Below are positions 1 through 12,365 of a DNA stretch of 64,000 nt, in pieces. The stretch is from Rhinopithecus roxellana (Eukaryota; Chordata; Mammalia; Primates; Cercopithecidae): the NCBI RefSeq assembly GCF_007565055.1, contig NC_044551.1, forward strand, positions 99,168,089 through 99,232,088, in the 5' to 3' direction. Made by a program: the position numbers and the translations under genes. The notes under the pieces were generated by a model that ran no database searches, had not been told where the DNA came from, and worked only from the letters and a program-made list of their open reading frames with translations. Numbering within the stretch: the stretch's first letter is position 1; each line of letters opens with the position of its first letter.

Positions 1-171
1 ACACATCGAAATGCAGTTTCTCAGAAGGCTTCTTTCCAGTTTTGATCTGAGGTTATTTCCTTTTTCACCATAGCCCACAATGAGCTCCCAAATATCACTT
101 TGCAGAACACAAGATAACAGAGTTAGCAAACTGTTCCAAGAAGGGAAGGGTGGAACTCTGTGTGATGAAGT
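1..171 (-). repeat. Alpha-satellite monomer A (unit 1)
   Basis: First monomer of the 687-bp unit. It begins acacatcgaaatgcag, has the box ttcctttttcaccatagcc, and contains the A-specific stretch cagaacacaagataacag. Confidence 0.85.
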
Positions 172-342
172 CACACATCAGAAAGCAATCTCTCAGTAAG
201 CTTCTCTCTAGTTATTATCTGAAGATATATCCTTTTTCACCATGGGCCCCTATGGGCTCCCAAATCTCACTTTGCAGATTCCACGAAAAGAGTGTTAGCA
301 AACTGCTTCCTGAGAACTAAGCAGTAACTCTGGGAGAGGAAT
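172..342 (-). repeat. Alpha-satellite monomer B (unit 1)
   Basis: Second monomer. It begins acacatcagaaagcaatc, has the box tcctttttcaccatggg, and contains gattccacgaaaagagtg. It resembles D across the tgttagcaaactg block. Confidence 0.85.
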
Positions 343-514
343 TCAGAGAGCAGAAAGAAGTTTCTCAGAAAGCTTCTTTCACGATTTGAACTGATGATAT
401 TTCCTTTATCACCGCAGGCCTCAATGCGATTCAAAGAAGTCCTCCTCAGGTTCCTCAAAAACACTGATAGTGGACTGCTGCATGAAACATAAGTGTAACT
501 CTGAGAGATGAATT
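343..514 (-). repeat. Alpha-satellite monomer C (unit 1)
   Basis: Third monomer. It begins agagagcagaaagaag, has the box ttcctttatcaccgcagg, and is the most divergent of the four in its second half (ctcctcaggttcctc). Confidence 0.85.
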
Positions 515-687
515 CACACATCACCAAGAAGTTTCTAACAAAGCTTCTTTCTAGTTTTCATCTGAGGATACTTCCTTTGTCACCGTAAGCTTCATTACGT
601 TCAGAAGTATCCCATTGCAGATTTCCAGAAAACTGTGTTAGCAAACTGAACACTGAAGACAAACGTGTAACTCTGTGAGTTGCATTC
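515..687 (-). repeat. Alpha-satellite monomer D (unit 1)
   Basis: Fourth monomer. It begins acacatcaccaagaag, has the box ttcctttgtcaccgtaag, and ends gtgagttgcattc immediately before the next A monomer. Confidence 0.85.
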
Positions 688-3600
688 ACACATCGAAATG
701 CAGTTTCTCAGAAGGCTTCTTTCCAGTTTTGATCTGAGGTTATTTCCTTTTTCACCATAGCCCACAATGAGCTCCCAAATATCACTTTGCAGAACACAAG
801 ATAACAGAGTTAGCAAACTGTTCCAAGAAGGGAAGGGTGGAACTCTGTGTGATGAAGTCACACATCAGAAAGCAATCTCTCAGTAAGCTTCTCTCTAGTT
901 ATTATCTGAAGATATATCCTTTTTCACCATGGGCCCCTATGGGCTCCCAAATCTCACTTTGCAGATTCCACGAAAAGAGTGTTAGCAAACTGCTTCCTGA
1001 GAACTAAGCAGTAACTCTGGGAGAGGAATTCAGAGAGCAGAAAGAAGTTTCTCAGAAAGCTTCTTTCACGATTTGAACTGATGATATTTCCTTTATCACC
1101 GCAGGCCTCAATGCGATTCAAAGAAGTCCTCCTCAGGTTCCTCAAAAACACTGATAGTGGACTGCTGCATGAAACATAAGTGTAACTCTGAGAGATGAAT
1201 TCACACATCACCAAGAAGTTTCTAACAAAGCTTCTTTCTAGTTTTCATCTGAGGATACTTCCTTTGTCACCGTAAGCTTCATTACGTTCAGAAGTATCCC
1301 ATTGCAGATTTCCAGAAAACTGTGTTAGCAAACTGAACACTGAAGACAAACGTGTAACTCTGTGAGTTGCATTCACACATCGAAATGCAGTTTCTCAGAA
1401 GGCTTCTTTCCAGTTTTGATCTGAGGTTATTTCCTTTTTCACCATAGCCCACAATGAGCTCCCAAATATCACTTTGCAGAACACAAGATAACAGAGTTAG
1501 CAAACTGTTCCAAGAAGGGAAGGGTGGAACTCTGTGTGATGAAGTCACACATCAGAAAGCAATCTCTCAGTAAGCTTCTCTCTAGTTATTATCTGAAGAT
1601 ATATCCTTTTTCACCATGGGCCCCTATGGGCTCCCAAATCTCACTTTGCAGATTCCACGAAAAGAGTGTTAGCAAACTGCTTCCTGAGAACTAAGCAGTA
1701 ACTCTGGGAGAGGAATTCAGAGAGCAGAAAGAAGTTTCTCAGAAAGCTTCTTTCACGATTTGAACTGATGATATTTCCTTTATCACCGCAGGCCTCAATG
1801 CGATTCAAAGAAGTCCTCCTCAGGTTCCTCAAAAACACTGATAGTGGACTGCTGCATGAAACATAAGTGTAACTCTGAGAGATGAATTCACACATCACCA
1901 AGAAGTTTCTAACAAAGCTTCTTTCTAGTTTTCATCTGAGGATACTTCCTTTGTCACCGTAAGCTTCATTACGTTCAGAAGTATCCCATTGCAGATTTCC
2001 AGAAAACTGTGTTAGCAAACTGAACACTGAAGACAAACGTGTAACTCTGTGAGTTGCATTCACACATCGAAATGCAGTTTCTCAGAAGGCTTCTTTCCAG
2101 TTTTGATCTGAGGTTATTTCCTTTTTCACCATAGCCCACAATGAGCTCCCAAATATCACTTTGCAGAACACAAGATAACAGAGTTAGCAAACTGTTCCAA
2201 GAAGGGAAGGGTGGAACTCTGTGTGATGAAGTCACACATCAGAAAGCAATCTCTCAGTAAGCTTCTCTCTAGTTATTATCTGAAGATATATCCTTTTTCA
2301 CCATGGGCCCCTATGGGCTCCCAAATCTCACTTTGCAGATTCCACGAAAAGAGTGTTAGCAAACTGCTTCCTGAGAACTAAGCAGTAACTCTGGGAGAGG
2401 AATTCAGAGAGCAGAAAGAAGTTTCTCAGAAAGCTTCTTTCACGATTTGAACTGATGATATTTCCTTTATCACCGCAGGCCTCAATGCGATTCAAAGAAG
2501 TCCTCCTCAGGTTCCTCAAAAACACTGATAGTGGACTGCTGCATGAAACATAAGTGTAACTCTGAGAGATGAATTCACACATCACCAAGAAGTTTCTAAC
2601 AAAGCTTCTTTCTAGTTTTCATCTGAGGATACTTCCTTTGTCACCGTAAGCTTCATTACGTTCAGAAGTATCCCATTGCAGATTTCCAGAAAACTGTGTT
2701 AGCAAACTGAACACTGAAGACAAACGTGTAACTCTGTGAGTTGCATTCACACATCGAAATGCAGTTTCTCAGAAGGCTTCTTTCCAGTTTTGATCTGAGG
2801 TTATTTCCTTTTTCACCATAGCCCACAATGAGCTCCCAAATATCACTTTGCAGAACACAAGATAACAGAGTTAGCAAACTGTTCCAAGAAGGGAAGGGTG
2901 GAACTCTGTGTGATGAAGTCACACATCAGAAAGCAATCTCTCAGTAAGCTTCTCTCTAGTTATTATCTGAAGATATATCCTTTTTCACCATGGGCCCCTA
3001 TGGGCTCCCAAATCTCACTTTGCAGATTCCACGAAAAGAGTGTTAGCAAACTGCTTCCTGAGAACTAAGCATTAACTCTGGGAGAGGAATTCAGAGAGCA
3101 GAAAGAAGTTTCTCAGAAAGCTTCTTTCACGATTTGAACTGATGATATTTCCTTTATCACCGCAGGCCTCAATGCGATTCAAAGAAGTCCTCCTCAGGTT
3201 CCTCAAAAACACTGATAGTGGACTGCTGCATGAAACATAAGTGTAACTCTGAGAGATGAATTCACACATCACCAAGAAGTTTCTAACAAAGCTTCTTTCT
3301 AGTTTTCATCTGAGGATACTTCCTTTGTCACCGTAAGCTTCATTACGTTCAGAAGTATCCCATTGCAGATTTCCAGAAAACTGTGTTAGCAAACTGAACA
3401 CTGAAGACAAACGTGTAACTCTGTGAGTTGCATTCACACATCGAAATGCAGTTTCTCAGAAGGCTTCTTTCCAGTTTTGATCTGAGGTTATTTCCTTTTT
3501 CACCATAGCCCACAATGAGCTCCCAAATATCACTTTGCAGAACACAAGATAACAGAGTTAGCAAACTGTTCCAAGAAGGGAAGGGTGGAACTCTGTGTGA

Positions 3601-6279
3601 TGAAGTCACACATCAGAAAGCAATCTCTCAGTAAGCTTCTCTCTAGTTATTATCTGAAGATATATCCTTTTTCACCATGGGCCCCTATGGGCTCCCAAAT
3701 CTCACTTTGCAGATTCCACGAAAAGAGTGTTAGCAAACTGCTTCCTGAGAACTAAGCAGTAACTCTGGGAGAGGAATTCAGAGAGCAGAAAGAAGTTTCT
3801 CAGAAAGCTTCTTTCACGATTTGAACTGATGATATTTCCTTTATCACCGCAGGCCTCAATGCGATTCAAAGAAGTCCTCCTCAGGTTCCTCAAAAACACT
3901 GATAGTGGACTGCTGCATGAAACATAAGTGTAACTCTGAGAGATGAATTCACACATCACCAAGAAGTTTCTAACAAAGCTTCTTTCTAGTTTTCATCTGA
4001 GGATACTTCCTTTGTCACCGTAAGCTTCATTACGTTCAGAAGTATCCCATTGCAGATTTCCAGAAAACTGTGTTAGCAAACTGAACACTGAAGACAAACG
4101 TGTAACTCTGTGAGTTGCATTCACACATCGAAATGCAGTTTCTCAGAAGGCTTCTTTCCAGTTTTGATCTGAGGTTATTTCCTTTTTCACCATAGCCCAC
4201 AATGAGCTCCCAAATATCACTTTGCAGAACACAAGATAACAGAGTTAGCAAACTGTTCCAAGAAGGGAAGGGTGGAACTCTGTGTGATGAAGTCACACAT
4301 CAGAAAGCAATCTCTCAGTAAGCTTCTCTCTAGTTATTATCTGAAGATATATCCTTTTTCACCATGGGCCCCTATGGGCTCCCAAATCTCACTTTGCAGA
4401 TTCCACGAAAAGAGTGTTAGCAAACTGCTTCCTGAGAACTAAGCAGTAACTCTGGGAGAGGAATTCAGAGAGCAGAAAGAAGTTTCTCAGAAAGCTTCTT
4501 TCACGATTTGAACTGATGATATTTCCTTTATCACCGCAGGCCTCAATGCGATTCAAAGAAGTCCTCCTCAGGTTCCTCAAAAACACTGATAGTGGACTGC
4601 TGCATGAAACATAAGTGTAACTCTGAGAGATGAATTCACACATCACCAAGAAGTTTCTAACAAAGCTTCTTTCTAGTTTTCATCTGAGGATACTTCCTTT
4701 GTCACCGTAAGCTTCATTACGTTCAGAAGTATCCCATTGCAGATTTCCAGAAAACTGTGTTAGCAAACTGAACACTGAAGACAAACGTGTAACTCTGTGA
4801 GTTGCATTCACACATCGAAATGCAGTTTCTCAGAAGGCTTCTTTCCAGTTTTGATCTGAGGTTATTTCCTTTTTCACCATAGCCCACAATGAGCTCCCAA
4901 ATATCACTTTGCAGAACACAAGATAACAGAGTTAGCAAACTGTTCCAAGAAGGGAAGGGTGGAACTCTGTGTGATGAAGTCACACATCAGAAAGCAATCT
5001 CTCAGTAAGCTTCTCTCTAGTTATTATCTGAAGATATATCCTTTTTCACCATGGGCCCCTATGGGCTCCCAAATCTCACTTTGCAGATTCCACGAAAAGA
5101 GTGTTAGCAAACTGCTTCCTGAGAACTAAGCAGTAACTCTGGGAGAGGAATTCAGAGAGCAGAAAGAAGTTTCTCAGAAAGCTTCTTTCACGATTTGAAC
5201 TGATGATATTTCCTTTATCACCGCAGGCCTCAATGCGATTCAAAGAAGTCCTCCTCAGGTTCCTCAAAAACACTGATAGTGGACTGCTGCATGAAACATA
5301 AGTGTAACTCTGAGAGATGAATTCACACATCACCAAGAAGTTTCTAACAAAGCTTCTTTCTAGTTTTCATCTGAGGATACTTCCTTTGTCACCGTAAGCT
5401 TCATTACGTTCAGAAGTATCCCATTGCAGATTTCCAGAAAACTGTGTTAGCAAACTGAACACTGAAGACAAACGTGTAACTCTGTGAGTTGCATTCACAC
5501 ATCGAAATGCAGTTTCTCAGAAGGCTTCTTTCCAGTTTTGATCTGAGGTTATTTCCTTTTTCACCATAGCCCACAATGAGCTCCCAAATATCACTTTGCA
5601 GAACACAAGATAACAGAGTTAGCAAACTGTTCCAAGAAGGGAAGGGTGGAACTCTGTGTGATGAAGTCACACATCAGAAAGCAATCTCTCAGTAAGCTTC
5701 TCTCTAGTTATTATCTGAAGATATATCCTTTTTCACCATGGGCCCCTATGGGCTCCCAAATCTCACTTTGCAGATTCCACGAAAAGAGTGTTAGCAAACT
5801 GCTTCCTGAGAACTAAGCAGTAACTCTGGGAGAGGAATTCAGAGAGCAGAAAGAAGTTTCTCAGAAAGCTTCTTTCACGATTTGAACTGATGATATTTCC
5901 TTTATCACCGCAGGCCTCAATGCGATTCAAAGAAGTCCTCCTCAGGTTCCTCAAAAACACTGATAGTGGACTGCTGCATGAAACATAAGTGTAACTCTGA
6001 GAGATGAATTCACACATCACCAAGAAGTTTCTAACAAAGCTTCTTTCTAGTTTTCATCTGAGGATACTTCCTTTGTCACCGTAAGCTTCATTACGTTCAG
6101 AAGTATCCCATTGCAGATTTCCAGAAAACTGTGTTAGCAAACTGAACACTGAAGACAAACGTGTAACTCTGTGAGTTGCATTCACACATCGAAATGCAGT
6201 TTCTCAGAAGGCTTCTTTCCAGTTTTGATCTGAGGTTATTTCCTTTTTCACCATAGCCCACAATGAGCTCCCAAATATC

Positions 6280-7750
6280 TCTCTGCCGAACACAAGATAA
6301 CAGAGTTAGCAAACTGTTCCAAGAAGGGAAGGGTGGAACTCTGTGTGATGAAGTCACACATCAGAAAGCAATCTCTCAGTAAGCTTCTCTCTAGTTATTA
6401 TCTGAAGATATATCCTTTTTCACCATGGGCCCCTATGGGCTCCCAAATCTCACTTTGCAGATTCCACGAAAAGAGTGTTAGCAAACTGCTTCCTGAGAAC
6501 TAAGCTGTACCTCTGGGAGAGGAATTCAGAGATCACGAAGAAGTTTCTCAGAAAGCTTCTTTCACGATTTGAACTGATGATATTTCCTTTATCACCGCAG
6601 GCCTCAATGCGATTCAAAGAAGTCCTCCTCAGGTTCCTCAAAAACACTGATAGAGGACTGCTGCATGAAACATAAGTGTAACTCTGAGAGATGAATTCAC
6701 ACATCACCAAGAAGTTTCTAACAAAGCTTCTTTCTAGTTTTCATCTGAGGATACTTCCTTTGTCACCGTAAGCTTCATTACGTTCAGAAGTATCCCATTG
6801 CAGATTTCCAGAAAACTGTGTTAGCAAACTGAACACTGAAGACAAACGTGTAACTCTGTGAGTTGCATTCACACATCGAAATGCAGTTTCTCAGAAGGCT
6901 TCTTTCGAGTTTTGATCTGAGGTTATTTCCTTTTTCACCATAGCCCACAATGAGCTCCCAAATATCACTTTGCAGAACACAAGATAACAGAGTTAGCAAA
7001 CTGTTCCAAGAAGGGAAGGGTGGAACTCTGTGTGATGAAGTCACACATCAGAAAGCAATCTCTCAGTAAGCTTCTCTCTAGTTATTATCTGAAGATATAT
7101 CCTTTTTCACCATGGGCCCCTATGGGCTCCCAAATCTCACTTTGCAGATTCCACGAAAAGAGTGTTAGCAAACTGTTTCCTGAGAACTAAGCTGTAACTC
7201 TGGGAGAGGAATTCAGAGATCACAAAGAAGTTTCTCAGAAAGCTTCTTTCACGATTTGAACTGATGATATTTCCTTTATCACCGCAGGCCTCAATGCGAT
7301 TCAAAGAAGTCCTCCTCAGGTTCCTCAAAACACTGATAGCGGACTGCTGCATGAAACATAAGTGTAACTCTGAGAGATGAATTCACACATCACCAAGAAG
7401 TTTCTAACAAAGCTTCTTTCTAGTTTTCATCTGAGGATACTTCCTTTGTCACCGTAAGCTTCATTACGTTCAGAAGTATCCCATTGCAGATTTCCAGAAA
7501 ACTGTGTTAGCAAACTGAACACTGAAGACAAACGTGTAACTCTGTGAGTTGCATTCACACATCGAAATGCAGTTTCTCAGAAGGCTTCTTTCCAGTTTTG
7601 ATCTGAGGTTATTTCCTTTTTCACCATAGCCCACAATGAGCTCCCAAATATCACTCTGCAGAACACAAGATAACAGAGTTAGCAAACTGTTCCAAGAAGG
7701 GAGGGTGGAACTCTGTGTGATGAAGTCACACATCAGAAAGCAATCTCTCA
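6280..7750 (-). repeat. Transition units of the HOR array
   Basis: The unit length persists but substitutions appear: ctctctgccgaac at 6278-6291, aagctgtacctctggg near 6502, a c-to-g change in tctttcgag near 6906, and loss of one a in the tcctcaaaacactg run near 7325. Confidence 0.8.
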
Positions 7751-10559
7751 GTAAGCTTCTCTCTAGTTATTTTCTGACGATATATTCTTTTCCACCATGG
7801 GCCCCTATAGGCTTCCAAATCTCACTCTGCAGATTCCACGAAAAGAGTGTTAGCAAACTGTTTCCTGAGAACTAAGCTGTAACTCTGTGACAGGAATCAC
7901 AGATCACAAGGAAGTTCTCAGAAAGCTTCTCTCACGTTTTGAACTGCTGATATTTCCTTTATCAAGCGTAGGCCTCAATGCGATCCAAAGAAGTCCTTCT
8001 CAGGTTCCTCAAAAACAGTGATAATGGACTGTGGCATGAACCATCACTGTAACTCTGTGAGATGAATTCACACATCACCAAGAAGTTTCTAACAAAGCTT
8101 CTTTCTAGTTTTCATCTGAGGATACTTTCCTTTGTCACCGTAAGCTTCATTAGGTTCAGAAGTATCCCATTGCAGATTTCCAGAAAACTGTGTATAGCAA
8201 ACTGAACACTGAAGAGAAACGTGTAACTCTGTGAGTTGCATTCACACATCGAAATGCAGTTTCTCAGAAGCCTTCTTTCCAGTTTTGATCTGAGGATATT
8301 TCCTTTTTCACCATAGCCCTCAATGAGCTCCCAAATATCACTTTGCAGAACACAAGATAACAGAGTTAGCAAACTGTTCCAAGAAGGGAAGGGTGGAACT
8401 CTGTGTGATGAAGTCACACATCAGAAAGCAATCTCTCAGTAAGCTTCTCTCTAGTTATTATCTGAGATATATTCTTTTCCACCATGGGCCCCTATGGCTT
8501 CCCAAATCTCACTCTGCAGATTCCACGAAAAGAGTGTTAGCAAACTGTTTCCTGAGAACTAAGCTGTAACTCTGTGACAGGAATCACAGATCACAAGGAA
8601 GTTTCTCAGAAAGCTTCTCTCACGTTTTGAACTGCTGATATTTCCTTTATCAGCGTAGGCCTCAATGCGATCCAAAGAAGTCCTTCTCAGGTTCCTCAAA
8701 AACAGTGATAATGGACTGCTTGCATGAACATCACTGTAACTCTGTGAGATGAATTCACACATCACCAAGAATGTTTCTAACAAAGCTTCTTTCTAGTTTT
8801 CATCTGAGGATATTTCCTTTGTCCCCGTAAGCTTCATTGGTTCAGAAGTATCCCATTGCAGATTTCCAGAAAACTGTGATAGCAAACTGAACACTGAAGA
8901 GAAACGTGTAACTCTGTGAGTTGCATTCACACATCGAAATGCAGTTTCTCAGAAGCCTTCTTTCCAGTTTTGATTGAGGATATTTCCTTTTTCACCATAG
9001 CCCTCAATGAGCTCCCAAATATCACTTTGCAGAACACAAGATAACAGAGTTAGCAAACTGTTCCAAGAAGGGTAGGGTGGAACTCTGTGTGATGAAGTCA
9101 CACATCAGAATGCAATCTCCTCAGTAAGCTTCTCTCTAGTTATTATCTGAAGATATATCCTTTTCACCATGGGCCCCTAGGGGCTCCCAAATCTCACTCT
9201 GCAGATTCCACGAAAAGAGTGTTAGCAAACTGCTTCCTGAGAACTAAGATGTAACTCTGGAGAGGAATTCAGAGATCACAAAGAAGTTTCTCAGAAAGCT
9301 TCTTTCACGATTTGAACTGATGATATTTCCTTATCACCGCAGGCCTCAATGCGATTCAAATAATTCCTCCTCAATGTTCCTCAAAACACATGATAGCGGA
9401 CTGCTGCATGAAACATAAGTGTAACTCTGAGAGATGAATTCACACATCACCAAGAAGTTTCTAACAAAGCTTCTTTCTAGTTTTCATCTGAGGATACTTC
9501 CTTTGTCACCGTAAGCTTCATTACGTTCAGAAGTATCCCATTGCAGATTTCCAGAAACTGTGTTAGCAAACTGAACACTGAAGACAAACGTGTAACTCTG
9601 TGAGTTGCATTCACACATCGAAATGCAGTTTCTCAGAAGGCTTCTTTCGAGTTTTGATCTGAGGTTATTCCTTTTTCACCATAGCCACAATGAGCTCCCA
9701 AATATCACTCTGCAGAACACAAGATAAACAGAGTAGCAAACTGTTCAAAGAAGGGAGGGGTGGAACTCTGTCTGATGAAGTCACACATTCAGGAAAGCAA
9801 TCTCTCAGTAGCTTCTCTCTAGTTATTTTCTGAAGATATATTCTTTTCCACCATGGGCCCCTATAGGGCTTCCAAATCTCACTCTGCAGATTCCACGAAA
9901 GAGTGTTAGCAAACTGTTTCTGAGAACTAAGCTGTAACTCTGTGACCGGAAATCAAGATCACAAGGAAGTTTCTCAGAAAGCTTCTCTCACGTTTTGAAC
10001 TGCTGATCTTCCTTTATCAGCGTAGTCCTCAATGCGATCCAAAGAAGTCCTTCTCAGGTTCCTCAAAAACAGTGATAATGGACTGCTGCATGAACCATCA
10101 CTGTAACTCTGTGAGATGAATTCACACATCACCAAGAAGTTTCTAACAAAGCTTCTTTCTAGTTTTCATCTGAGGATATTTCCTTTGTCACCGTAAGCTT
10201 CATTACGTTCAGAAGTATCCCATTGCAGATTTCCAGAAAACTGTGATAGCAAACTGAACACTGAAGAGAAACGTGTAACTCTGTGAGTTGCATTCACACA
10301 TCGAAATGCAGTTTCTCAGAAGCCTTCTTTCCAGTTTTGATTGAGGATATTTCCTTTTTCACCATAGCCCTCAATGAGCTCCCACATATCACTTTGCAGA
10401 ACACAAGATAACAGAGTTAGCAAACTATTCCAAGAAGGAAGGTGTGGAAACTCTGTGTGATGAAGTCACACATCAGAAAGCAATCTCTCAGTAAGCTTCT
10501 CTCTAGTTATATCTGAAGATATATCCTTTTCCACCATGGGCCCCTATGGGCTCCCAAAT
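7751..10559 (-). repeat. Divergent HOR units with alternating variant types
   Basis: Units near 7.75, 8.45 and 9.83 kb share a variant B/C pair (tattcttttccaccatgggc; cacgttttgaactgctgat; aacagtgataatgg). The unit near 9.2-9.4 kb returns to the core type (ttcagagatcacaaag; cacgatttgaactgatg). Single-base indels become common towards the right. Confidence 0.75.
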
Positions 10560-11077
10560 CTCACTCTGCTAGATTCCACGGAAACGAGTGTTAGCAAACT
10601 GCTTTCCTTGAGAACGTAAGCGTAACTCTTGGCAGAGAATTCACGAGATCACAAGGAAGTTTCTCAGAAAGAAGTCTTCTTCACGATTTTAACTGGCTGA
10701 TATTTCCTTTTATACCGCGATATGCCTCAATGTCGATTCAAAGAAGTCCTTCCTCAGGTTCCCCAAAACAATATAGCTGGACTGCTGCTATGACACACTA
10801 ATTTGTAACTCTGCGAGATGAATTCACACATCACCACGAATTTCTCTAACAAAGCTTCTTTCTAGTTTTCATTTCTGTGGAAGTTACCTTTCCTTTGTTC
10901 ACCGTAAGCTTCATTAACGATCAGAAGTAATCCAATTGCAGATTTCCAGGAACTGTGTATGACAAAATGAACACGGAAGACACAAGTTGTAACGTCAGTG
11001 GATTTGCATACACACATCGAAATGCAGTTTCTCAAAGTCTTCTTTCCGGTTTTGATCTGAGGTTACTTCCTTTTCAC
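10560..11077 (-). repeat. Indel-rich end of the satellite contig
   Basis: Still alphoid, but with a one-base insertion or deletion roughly every 10-20 bases (ctctgctagattcc, ggaaacgagtg, ctttccttgagaacg). The errors follow no shared variant and run straight into the N gap, as uncorrected sequence at a contig edge would. Confidence 0.7.
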
Positions 11078-11177
11078 NNNNNNNNNNNNNNNNNNNNNNN
11101 NNNNNNNNNNNNNNNNNNNNNNNNNNNNNNNNNNNNNNNNNNNNNNNNNNNNNNNNNNNNNNNNNNNNNNNNNNNNN
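11078..11177. other. Assembly gap, 100 N
   Basis: Exactly 100 Ns, the usual placeholder for a gap of unknown size. The satellite on the left and the Alu tail on the right are not joined by sequence. Confidence 0.98.
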
Positions 11178-11209
11178 ACTGTCTCAAAACAAACAAACAA
11201 ACAAAAAAC
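11178..11209 (+). mobile_element. Alu 3' tail fragment
   Basis: Begins actgtctcaaaac followed by an AAAC-rich tail: the end of a plus-strand Alu whose body is lost in the gap. Confidence 0.75.
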
Positions 11210-11579
11210 ATAATGGATTCAAGTTAGATAGTTAGATGTACCTAAGAATCTCTAGCTAAAATTAGACTGGGAGATAAAATATGGCATTTAAAATAGAGTG
11301 GTAAACTGCTTTCTCAAAGCACAATCACTTTGGTTATTTTTCTTTCCTCTTCTGTCACCTGAGGGAGAATGGGAGTCTTAAAGGAATAGAAAGATCCTCT
11401 TGGATGAGACAGGGCTAGGAGGTCGAACCAATGTCAGAGTAATCTATTTAAATAAAAGAAGGTTACCAGCCCCCAAAGACAATTTCAAAGGAGGGCTTTC
11501 AGTGCCAGCCTTCTATAATTTCAGAGTAGAGTACTGGCTCCTTGCCCACCACACACAAGCTATTCTATTTTATTTTTCT
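11210..11579. other. Non-Alu stretch, nothing recognised
   Basis: A/T-rich single-copy-looking DNA between the gap and the first full Alu. The open frames are short and show no recognisable domain. Confidence 0.5.
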
Positions 11580-11871
11580 TTTTTTATTGAAATAGAATTT
11601 TGCTCTTGTCCCCCAGGCTGGAGTGCAATGGGGCGATCTTGGCTCACTGCAACCTCTGCCTCCTGGTTTCAAGTGATTCTCCTGCCTCAGCCTCCCAAGT
11701 AGCTGGGATTGCAGGTATGTGCTGCCATGCCTGGTTAATTTTTGTATTTGTAGTAGAGACAGGTTTTCACCATGTTAGCCAGGCTGGTCTCCAACTCCTG
11801 ACCTCAAGTGATCCGCCCACCTCGGCCTTCCAAAGTGCGAGGATTGCAGGTGTGAGCCACCACACCCGGCC
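11580..11871 (-). mobile_element. AluS, minus strand
   Basis: Full-length antisense Alu ending ccaccacacccggcc, with a poly-T start. Flanks ctattctatttt and ctattctacttt form an imperfect target-site duplication. Confidence 0.92.
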
Positions 11872-12067
11872 TCTATTCTACTTTTCAACAAACTTGAAGG
11901 TACTCTGCCTGGATCTTCTTCAGGGCTCAGAAACTTCTATCTCTGGTGGGGAATGTCAGTGGGTGAACCGTGTGAAGCTACCTTTCCCAAGGCCTTCCCA
12001 GAGGTCAGCCCTAGGCCAATGATGAGCTGCAGGGGTTGGGGGCACAAAGTCCTGCTGTTTTTCTTTT

Positions 12068-12365
12068 CTTTTTTTTTTTTTTTTTTGAGACGAAGTCTCA
12101 CTCTGTCACCAGGCTGGAGTGCAGTGGCGCAATCTTGGCTCACTGCAACCTCTGCCTCTCAGGTTCAAGTGATTCTCCTGCCTCAGCCTCCCGAGTAGCT
12201 GGGACCACAGGCTTGTGCCACCATGCCCGGCTAATTTTTTGTATTTTTAGTAGAGACGGGGTTTCACCATGTTGACCAGGTAGTCTTGATCTCTCGACCT
12301 CGTGATCCACCCGCCTCGGCCTCCCAAAGTGCTGGTATTACAGGTGTGAGCCACCGTGCCCGGCC
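12068..12365 (-). mobile_element. AluY/S, minus strand
   Basis: Full-length antisense Alu ending ccaccgtgcccggcc. Flanking agtcctgctgtttttctt and agtcctatttttctt mark the target-site duplication. Confidence 0.92.

Larger units (their letters stand above)
1..6279 (-). repeat. Homogeneous core of the HOR array (units 1-9)
   Basis: Nine successive 687-bp units read as essentially identical. The only difference I noticed is one g-to-t change at 3072 in unit 5. This degree of identity indicates recent amplification or strong homogenisation. Confidence 0.85.
1..11077 (-). repeat. Alpha-satellite array, 687-bp tetrameric HOR
   Basis: About 16 head-to-tail copies of a 687-bp unit made of four ~171-172-bp alphoid monomers (A at 1, B at about 172, C at about 343, D at about 515; the next A is at 688). 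Unit starts follow at 1375, 2062, 2749, 3436, 4123, 4810, 5497, 6184 and 6871. Every monomer carries an A-type box resembling pJ-alpha (ttcctttttcaccatag and relatives); no CENP-B box was seen on either strand. Strand is given relative to the usual alphoid consensus, in which these boxes read in reverse. B and D share the tgttagcaaactg block, so the unit looks like two diverged ancestral dimers (A-B and C-D). Short open frames on the minus strand recur with the period and are not genes. Confidence 0.95.

Noticed and set aside
515..687. Possible CENP-B box near attacgttcagaagtatccc in monomer D
   Set aside because: The essential bases of the box are not present on either strand.
267..8783. Repeated 60-101-codon minus-strand frames in the first 9 kb
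   Set aside because: They recur with the 687-bp satellite period and reflect its base composition; no coding role is supported.
1..11077. Regular repeat array considered as a CRISPR or tandem gene cluster
   Set aside because: Monomer length, sequence and A-box identify alpha satellite; there are no spacers.
11078..11177. A biological junction between satellite and euchromatin
   Set aside because: It is an assembly gap of placeholder length; adjacency is not shown.
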